DNA of 28,170 nt, taken from a virus. Made by a program: the position numbers and the translations under genes. The stretch lies in the IMG/VR virus record IMGVR_UViG_3300006104_000055, positions 1 to 28,170 of that record, one strand, 5' to 3'. Shown here one piece after another: positions 23,261 through 28,170 of this stretch. The notes under the pieces were generated by a model. It was not told the origin of the DNA, did no database searches, and saw only the letters and a list, made by a program, of their open reading frames with translations. Position 1 is the first letter of the stretch; each line of letters opens with the position of its first letter.

Positions 23261-23677
23261 TCACCCCCAAATCAATTTAAAAAACATCGCATCAGATTTT
23301 TGTTCAAATGAAAATATAATATCGCCATTGTCTGCTGAATAAAATTCAAATTCGACACTCCATTTTCCCTTAATATTTTTTGATATTAATTCAACATATT
23401 TTGTTGTTTCTTCAAATAAATTTTTTCTTGGAGGTAAATTGGAGACAGCAGTTATACCAGGATGACGCATACTAATTTTTATTTTATTTTCAAATTGTTG
23501 CATTGAAAAATTTTTAAATCTTCCAGTAGTTAAAGTTTCATTGTCATGTAACAATATCAATGGACAAGAATATAAAGGACAGTGTTTATCAGAATGATGA
23601 TATACGTCCCACATCAAAATATTACCTTTTGGATATTGCGATCTTATAATATTTGGTTCATCTGTTATTCTTAACAT
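23261..23677 (-). CDS. Hypothetical protein with F-K-L-x-W C terminus
   Basis: The ATG at 23677 shares its A with the upstream TGA and has GGAAG ahead; an in-frame TTG at 23680 is disfavoured. The 138-residue protein has a beta-rich C terminus (VEFEFYSADNGD, then DAMFFKLIWG) like that of the 76-residue protein at 2378-2608. A segment rich in His and Cys (YHHSDKHCPLYSC, about residues 25-37) could bind a metal. Function unknown. Confidence 0.65.
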   Translation of the reverse strand: MLRITDEPNIIRSQYPKGNILMWDVYHHSDKHCPLYSCPLILLHDNETLTTGRFKNFSMQQFENKIKISMRHPGITAVSNLPPRKNLFEETTKYVELISKNIKGKWSVEFEFYSADNGDIIFSFEQKSDAMFFKLIWG

Positions 23678-24246
23678 CAATCTTCCATTAAATTATCAAT
23701 TATTAATTGCATATGAACAATCACAGCATGGGCATAGCTAAGAGAATGACTATATTTGAAATTATACGTTTCTGTTTTAATCCATATTTCTTTTTTAATT
23801 TCTTCCCATTTTCTTCCCATTAAATATCTTTTTTCTGGCAATCTTAATGCTAAACACATTGCTAATTCTTCGACACTTTTTGGTTTCATTTGTTTGAGAA
23901 CATAAAAATGATCTTTAAAATGCAACAATTCCTGATCCACAACAAAACTTTCCATCAAGAAAAAATCCCAAGGAATTTCTCTATTCATTAATTCTATGAG
24001 ATGCTGTTCAGATTTCACCTGTTTATATATATGAAGATTTAAAAAATCCATTTTCCACCAACCGCGTTCTTCTGCAGTTTTAAATGGAATTGTTGATATT
24101 CCTGATTCAGTATCTACTGGTATATTTTGAAAATAAACACCAGAATTATGTTTTGATAATTTATTTCCAGTAATCATGGATGCCGGTATATGTTTTACAA
24201 TTTCTAATATATCTTTTCTTTCACTGCAGTCAATATCAATATCCAT
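23677..24246 (-). CDS. Miniature DNA polymerase III alpha-like protein
   Basis: A 189-residue protein from the ATG at 24246, with GGGG 6 nt upstream. It keeps, in order, the landmark motifs of bacterial DnaE: D-I-D-I-D at residues 2-6 (DnaE PDxDxDF, catalytic aspartates), S-K-H-N-S-G-V-Y-F (31-39, DnaE H-A-A-G-V-V-I), WWKMDFLNL (63-71, DnaE K-x-D-F-L-G-L), KPKSVEELAMCLAL (121-134, DnaE P-x-S-F-E-D-L-I-A-L) and FKYSHSLSYAHAVIV (143-157, DnaE F-N-K-S-H-A-x-A-Y). DnaE is about 1,100 residues, so all else has been lost, including the PHP and clamp-binding parts. Whether it can synthesise DNA is unknown; it may be a small regulator or polymerase mimic. Confidence 0.7.
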   Translation of the reverse strand: MDIDIDCSERKDILEIVKHIPASMITGNKLSKHNSGVYFQNIPVDTESGISTIPFKTAEERGWWKMDFLNLHIYKQVKSEQHLIELMNREIPWDFFLMESFVVDQELLHFKDHFYVLKQMKPKSVEELAMCLALRLPEKRYLMGRKWEEIKKEIWIKTETYNFKYSHSLSYAHAVIVHMQLIIDNLMED

Positions 24247-24895
24247 CATTTTCCCCATATATCAATGTAATATGAATTAATAATTTATTCATCAATTTTA
24301 TTATTTTATCATCCTCAGAGGCAATAATTTTTTCAATAATTTTTTCATTGGTCAAATTATCATGATTTACTGCTGATAACAATTCATCATATAATTTTGT
24401 AATATGAATATTATCCGAATTATATGCTTTTTGTAATAAAATTTCTTTTTTTGATTTAGGACTCCCCCAAGTTCCATTTGAAGATATTCCCATTTGTTGA
24501 TTCGTTGAAACCAATAACCATGTATTACCATCAAATATCATTATTTCACTTGTATTGGTGTTATAAAAGCATTCTCCGGCAACTGGATGAATTGGATGGG
24601 ATATTCCTGCATATGTTCCAGAATTTATGGTAACAACAGGAGAACTCGTATAACCAGAACCGGAATTAGTAATGTTTATTGATGATATGTTACCATTAGT
24701 CATAGTAATAGTTGGTGGTGTAAATGTTGAATTATATCTTGCGTATGGTCTTACTTCTACATTAGATATATTACCAGTAAAATATTCATTTGATACACTT
24801 TCATTTACATATGCTGTGGTAGCAATTTGTGTATCTTGTTTTGGTGTGTTTACATAACCTTCGGTCAAATCAAGGTGTCTTGGAAATTCATTCAT
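24236..24895 (-). CDS. Tail-fibre-like protein with one Gly-rich repeat
   Basis: A 219-residue protein starting at the ATG at 24895 (MNEFPRHLDLTEGY), which overlaps the upstream gene by 8 nt. Residues 15-45 include DTQIATTAYVNESV, similar to the D-x-x-x-I-A-T-T-A-(Y/F)-V unit of phage tail fibres. Residues about 60-100 hold one N-S-G-S-G-Y repeat like those of the spike. FYNTNTSEIMIFDGNTWLLV follows (a beta-hairpin motif common in fibre proteins), and the last 80 residues are a charged helical tail. It is probably a minor fibre or baseplate component despite lying among replication genes. Confidence 0.65.
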   Translation of the reverse strand: MNEFPRHLDLTEGYVNTPKQDTQIATTAYVNESVSNEYFTGNISNVEVRPYARYNSTFTPPTITMTNGNISSINITNSGSGYTSSPVVTINSGTYAGISHPIHPVAGECFYNTNTSEIMIFDGNTWLLVSTNQQMGISSNGTWGSPKSKKEILLQKAYNSDNIHITKLYDELLSAVNHDNLTNEKIIEKIIASEDDKIIKLMNKLLIHITLIYGENDGY

Positions 24896-25376
24896 TTGCT
24901 TTTGTATTATCCACAATAATTTTTATACCATTATTACCATTACCATTTAATTTCTTTTTTGGGAGTTCTAATTGAAGACAAGAACTACCATGATGAATAA
25001 AATTAATATTATCATCTGTAATACGATCAATTCTTAATAATTCAATAGATGAATTTGTATTGATGTTTAAACACTTAATTAAACCTGTTATTAAAAAATG
25101 AAGGCTGTTAACAACAGAATTTGTCTCATCCATTTGTTCATCTTCATTGAGCATGTCAAATTTTGATAAATTTTTTGTTATAAGAACTTCATAATGTATT
25201 GGCTGCAACTCAGACCACATCGTCTTTCCTTTAAAAATAGATGTATCAGATAAATCAACCAATAATTGATCCTCAGCATTCCAATTGGAATTTATAGTTA
25301 CAAATTCATCATCAGTAAAAACCAAATGAAAATGTTTATTATGCAAGTAATCAGATAATAAAACTGTTGTTGCCAT
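24888..25376 (-). CDS. Hypothetical protein in replication operon
   Basis: A 162-residue protein. The ATG at 25376 (MATTVLLSDYLHNK) has AAAGGA about 8 nt upstream; an ATG three codons earlier has its ribosome site too close. The sequence is mixed alpha/beta with many Asn and Asp, a central MWSELQPIHYEVLI and an Asn/Gly-rich end. No recognised family. Confidence 0.65.
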   Translation of the reverse strand: MATTVLLSDYLHNKHFHLVFTDDEFVTINSNWNAEDQLLVDLSDTSIFKGKTMWSELQPIHYEVLITKNLSKFDMLNEDEQMDETNSVVNSLHFLITGLIKCLNINTNSSIELLRIDRITDDNINFIHHGSSCLQLELPKKKLNGNGNNGIKIIVDNTKANE

Positions 25377-25388
25377 TGTTGTCATCCT

Positions 25389-25709
25389 TTATTCACCAAA
25401 GGTATTATTCATTTTTTTGGAAAGTTCTAATTTGAGTGTTGAAATATCATTCATGATTTTTGCTAATGATTTGGACAATCTTGATATTGTACTGTCTTGT
25501 TCACGAACTAATCCCCTTAAATCACGTATTTGACTTTCTAAAATTTTAACATATGTTACACTAGGAACTTCAATAGTTTGATTTCCTATCTGAATTTTCG
25601 TCGTTTCGCTACCAGTAATTTTTAAACCAGCGAGATATTTTGTTGGTGTCGCTTCAGTTTCTTGTTTTCTTTTTTTATCACCAAACATATCAGATAATGT
25701 AAATGGCAT
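25389..25709 (-). CDS. Small coiled-coil protein
   Basis: A 106-residue protein with a TAGGAG ribosome site. The N terminus (MPFTLSDMFGDKKRK) is basic, residues 30-55 are beta-rich, and from residue 55 a coiled coil runs to the end (VKILESQIRDLRGLVREQDS and so on). The heptad pattern suggests an oligomer. No known domain; it belongs to the operon led by the gp62-like gene. Confidence 0.7.
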   Translation of the reverse strand: MPFTLSDMFGDKKRKQETEATPTKYLAGLKITGSETTKIQIGNQTIEVPSVTYVKILESQIRDLRGLVREQDSTISRLSKSLAKIMNDISTLKLELSKKMNNTFGE

Positions 25710-25729
25710 AATATTCTCCTAGTATATCA

Positions 25730-26410
25730 TTAAAGATTAAATTCTGCTAATGTTTTTTTCAAAAAAACAACATCAGATTTCGCAAGTTTCATTTTTGCTT
25801 TCCATAATGCTGGATCAAGTAATTCCTGAACTAAACCCAACTGTTCATCATTCATTCTATCAAACATGTCATTGGCGCTTTTTGCAGAATAAATGATCCA
25901 AGGTGATATTCTTCCTGTTTTAATCCATAAAACAGCTAAAGACGGATCAATCTTTCTAAAAAAATCATACCATGCCTCGCCAGTTTCTGTACTCCAAGAC
26001 TCCATTAGTAGTATATTTCTTTCTAAAGCATTATCCGGTGATTCTTTTTTAAGTGTCTCTCTGACGAATAATTCATAAACAGATGGTTTAGTCCAATCAT
26101 CAATTTTAATGTTTTTAATAAGAAAATCTATAAACTGGTCACGATTAATAACATGCGTATTGATAACATATTTACCAAATTTTACAAAAGCAATATAAAA
26201 TTTACTATTCATAAATGCTTTATAGTCAGGTGGTTTTTTACCAGGATATTGCATTTCATAAAAACGACGATATGCACCAAAACCAATTCTAACATGCAAT
26301 TCATCTTTATTTAAAAATCTATTCTTTTTTTCGCAAGCATGTATCAATAATGTATTTTCACTTGAAAAATCCTTTTTACAATGTTCACAATAAAATCTGT
26401 CTTCATTCAT
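25730..26410 (-). CDS. Zinc-finger protein, conserved T4-like type
   Basis: A 226-residue protein. Residues 8-26 form a zinc finger of C2HC type (Cys8, Cys11, His24, Cys26; FYCEHCKKDFSSENTLLIHAC). The rest is a helical domain with Y-R-R-F-Y-E-M, FYIAFVKFGKYVI, and a Trp-rich second half (GEAWYDFFRKIDPSLAVLW, then GRISPWIIY). This combination is a recurring hypothetical protein of T4-like phages of aquatic bacteria as I remember it. It probably binds nucleic acid, maybe as a transcription or replication factor. It overlaps the gp62-like gene by 8 nt. Confidence 0.75.
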   Translation of the reverse strand: MNEDRFYCEHCKKDFSSENTLLIHACEKKNRFLNKDELHVRIGFGAYRRFYEMQYPGKKPPDYKAFMNSKFYIAFVKFGKYVINTHVINRDQFIDFLIKNIKIDDWTKPSVYELFVRETLKKESPDNALERNILLMESWSTETGEAWYDFFRKIDPSLAVLWIKTGRISPWIIYSAKSANDMFDRMNDEQLGLVQELLDPALWKAKMKLAKSDVVFLKKTLAEFNL

Positions 26411-26897
26411 TTTTTAATAATTTCCATTCATCCATTATTAAATCTATTGTTTTATCATCATATGCCATATCAAGAGCTAATTGCTTAATATCGTCAGCGG
26501 TATGTTTATTTAATAATAACTCTAATTCTGCTTTATTAGATAATGGATATTTAGACATTAACATTTCTTCAATTTTGCCTTTTTTATTCTTTTTTGATAT
26601 AGGTATCCATTCATGTCTCATTTTCTTTCCAGATCCAACCAATGTCATTAGCAAATATTGTAACTCCGGATGTTTATATAAATCCCAAAAACCAACATTA
26701 ACAATTTCATTAGTCATTAAACAATAATATTCAGATAAACCAGAACTGTCTGTTACAGATGATAACCATCTTGCAACGACAGATGGAGTAAAAAGTTTTT
26801 TCTCATCGTCTGTTAAATTTTTATAGTATTTCTTATCATTTAAATCTATAGCGGTCAATGTTCTAAATATATCAAGACGTTTTTTATCTTCAGCCAT
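26403..26897 (-). CDS. 62: Clamp-loader small subunit-like protein (gp62 type)
   Basis: A 164-residue protein from the ATG at 26897 with AAAGGA upstream. Its layout matches the small clamp-loader subunit of T4-like phages: an N-terminal helix, V-A-R-W-L-S-S-V near 45, and HPELQYLLMTLVGSGKKMRH near 83-102 that parallels the T4 gp62 H-x-x-Y-L-x-x-x-V-x-x-G-K-R segment, followed by a charged helical end. gp62 helps gp44 load the gp45 clamp; neither gp44 nor gp45 is in the window. Recognition is by pattern only. A sigma70-like promoter lies upstream. Confidence 0.55.
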   Translation of the reverse strand: MAEDKKRLDIFRTLTAIDLNDKKYYKNLTDDEKKLFTPSVVARWLSSVTDSSGLSEYYCLMTNEIVNVGFWDLYKHPELQYLLMTLVGSGKKMRHEWIPISKKNKKGKIEEMLMSKYPLSNKAELELLLNKHTADDIKQLALDMAYDDKTIDLIMDEWKLLKNE

Positions 26898-26920
26898 AAT
26901 TATCCTTTCATAATCAATAA

Positions 26921-26949
26921 ATATTAACAAATTATGATAATATAGTCAA
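26921..26949 (-). promoter_or_regulatory. Sigma70-type promoter for gp62-led operon
   Basis: On the minus strand TTGACT (26949-26944) and TAATAT (26926-26921) are spaced by 17 bp. It uses the same TTGACT box as the CoaE promoter. Confidence 0.5.
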
Positions 26950-26964
26950 AATTATAAGTGACGT

Positions 26965-26972
26965 GATAAATA
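26965..26972 (+). promoter_or_regulatory. Late-type promoter box GATAAATA
   Basis: CGTGATAAATAAAT on the plus strand, 31 nt before the ATG at 27004, back to back with the gp62-operon promoter. Confidence 0.6.
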
Positions 26973-27003
26973 AATAAAAGAAAACATTTAAGGAGTATAA
27001 CAA

Positions 27004-27399
27004 ATGGGAAGACCAATTAATCAACGCTTTTATGATGCAAGCCTTGGAAATTCACCGGTAATCATGTTATCTGATGCATGGATTCCAGGTAATGCAGCAG
27101 CTTCAGCAGCAAATAGCGTTCATATAGTTAAACAAATAAGTAGAGTTCGTTTTTTAGTATCAGACGGAACAACAGTTGGTGAAATTACATTACAAGATGG
27201 ACCAGTTGTAGCGGCAGGACAAGGAAGAATATCAGTAACACCTTTCGGCGGCGGACCAGTTGAATACGCTTCAAAAATAATGAATAAAAAAGTTGATACT
27301 TTTGAAGATCATACTTATAGCTGGAATTTATATGCAACACCAACAGTACTTGGTCAAGCTACATTAAGTAATTCTGGCGGTCCAGTAGTTCAACTTTAA
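27004..27399 (+). CDS. Virion structural protein (MGRPINQR type)
   Basis: A 131-residue protein starting MGRPINQRFYDASLG with a strong AAGGAG ribosome site. It is beta-rich with Gly/Ala loops (AWIPGNAAASAANSVHIVKQ) and a C-terminal Gly/Pro end (LSNSGGPVVQL). Similar M-G-R-P-L-N starts are known to me from structural proteins of T4-like cyanophages; that resemblance is from memory, not a search. It is a single-gene unit: late box upstream, terminator downstream. Confidence 0.7.
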   Translation: MGRPINQRFYDASLGNSPVIMLSDAWIPGNAAASAANSVHIVKQISRVRFLVSDGTTVGEITLQDGPVVAAGQGRISVTPFGGGPVEYASKIMNKKVDTFEDHTYSWNLYATPTVLGQATLSNSGGPVVQL

Positions 27400-27420
27400 T
27401 TTTTATTTAAATTTGTTAAA

Positions 27421-27448
27421 AAAAACAGGGCAAAAGCCCTGTTTTTTT
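27421..27448. terminator. Bidirectional intrinsic terminator
   Basis: CAGGGC (27426-27431) pairs with GCCCTG (27436-27441) across an AAAA loop, with five A's before and seven T's after. It ends the 27004 gene and, on the other strand, the hydrolase gene, whose stop overlaps the T-run. Confidence 0.9.
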
Positions 27449-28170
27449 ATCTCTTGAAGTCTGATAAAGTATCACCATTAATAAATGCTCTGATTAGTGG
27501 CGCATTGTTTAAATTCCTGTACGAGTACCAATGATTTCTGGTTAATGAATCTATAAAATCACTTCCATCGTCGCCTTCTATATCCCAACCTCTAGCTTTC
27601 GCTATAGTAATTGCTACATCATCATCAATAATAATGTCAGTCCAATTAACAGGAGCTTTATCTTCAAGACCAATATGACCTATGCAAGCACCAGTTCCAT
27701 CGCCCGAAAATTTAGATCCAAGATCAGCAAGGACGCCATCATTTTTAACTGCAATATTAAGAACTGGACAAGTTATGCTTGGTAAAAATGGCATTACGTT
27801 TTCAACAAGTTCCGCTCCATTCAATAAAATTATTTTATCAATACAATTCATTGATTGTGTGGCTGTTTCAAGAACCATTCTTGTTCCTAGTGAATGTCCA
27901 ATAAGAATCAGTTTTTCACCAGTTCTAGCATAATTATCATTTATAGCTTTTGTTAACCCAGGCTGTGCATGTCTAACCAATTCGTTGTAACACCAGCTAT
28001 ACGGATCAGCATAACCTTCATACCAAGAACGAACCCACACCTTTATTGTGTTATATATAGAATAAAATGTTTCTCTCGGCGCATTCAATCCAAATGGGGC
28101 AGAGTACCATTGATAAAGTTCCACAGGTTGTCCAACCAATGTTTCGATCTGTGGTCGAAAATCTAAATTT
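27447..28170 (-). CDS. Alpha/beta hydrolase (5'-partial)
   Basis: The frame runs off the right edge; the TTG at 28139 has no ribosome site and the codons before it (reading LDFRPQIETLVGQP) continue the protein. The nucleophile elbow G-H-S-L-G-T lies about 27899-27882, with the serine as candidate catalytic residue, preceded by a hydrophobic strand (KLILI). Candidate acid and histidine residues are in VKNDGVLAD and HIGLED. Ester, lipid or peptide bonds are possible substrates. The role in infection is unclear: envelope lipid, capsule or host-metabolite hydrolysis are all possible. The gene ends at a terminator. Confidence 0.75.
   Translation of the reverse strand, partial: NLDFRPQIETLVGQPVELYQWYSAPFGLNAPRETFYSIYNTIKVWVRSWYEGYADPYSWCYNELVRHAQPGLTKAINDNYARTGEKLILIGHSLGTRMVLETATQSMNCIDKIILLNGAELVENVMPFLPSITCPVLNIAVKNDGVLADLGSKFSGDGTGACIGHIGLEDKAPVNWTDIIIDDDVAITIAKARGWDIEGDDGSDFIDSLTRNHWYSYRNLNNAPLIRAFINGDTLSDFKR

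Noticed and set aside
1-28170. CRISPR arrays, tRNA genes, insertion sequences, attachment sites
   Set aside because: No regularly spaced direct repeats, cloverleaf-type segments, transposase motifs or terminal inverted repeats were recognised by eye on either strand.

Overview
The window looks like part of the genome of a lytic, AT-rich (roughly 30% GC by eye) T4-like myovirus. The strongest evidence is a primase and replicative helicase side by side (gp61/gp41 type), a candidate gp62-type clamp-loader subunit, promoter motifs resembling the T4 late consensus TATAAATA, and dense virion-type genes packed with ATGA, TAATG or TGATG overlaps. No tRNA, rRNA, IS element, integrase or CRISPR array was seen. 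The host cannot be named from the sequence. No stretch of more than 300 bases lacks a gene.

Layout. 1-1691 (-) is the start of a tail spike/fibre with glycine-rich repeats, running off the left edge. 1785-2608 (+) is a CoaE-like kinase plus a small partner. 2609-3280 (-) is a PD-(D/E)XK nuclease. 3354-11901 (-) is a block of virion or assembly proteins, many acidic and several with recurring N-terminal tags. 12079-14053 (+) is an inserted module of a small membrane protein and a triple-PAS protein, closed by a bidirectional terminator. 14146-18364 (-) holds more virion or internal proteins. 18407-20870 (-) is helicase and primase. 20934-22464 (-) is a tagged 2H phosphoesterase and a structural protein. 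22535-22942 (+) is a lone gene. 22931-26897 (-) is a tight operon of gp62-like, zinc-finger, coiled-coil, fibre-like and miniature DnaE-like proteins. 27004-27399 (+) is a structural protein followed by a bidirectional terminator. 27447-28170 (-) is an alpha/beta hydrolase, incomplete at its N terminus.

Regulation appears two-tiered. GATAAATA/TATAAATA boxes lie mostly 22-37 nt before structural gene starts, while sigma70-like promoters (17-18 nt spacers) precede the CoaE-like, nuclease, primase and gp62-like genes. This matches an early/late division, but it is inferred from sequence alone.

The most unusual features are: (1) short N-terminal tags shared by otherwise unrelated proteins, resembling T4 capsid-targeting peptides with prohead-protease sites, including one on a 2H phosphoesterase that might be injected with the DNA; (2) a probable programmed -1 frameshift at A AAA AAG joining two large genes; (3) a well-formed internal translation start inside the 786-residue gene; (4) a late-promoter triple-PAS protein with no output domain next to a holin-like membrane protein; (5) a 189-residue protein that keeps the motifs of bacterial DNA polymerase III alpha in order.
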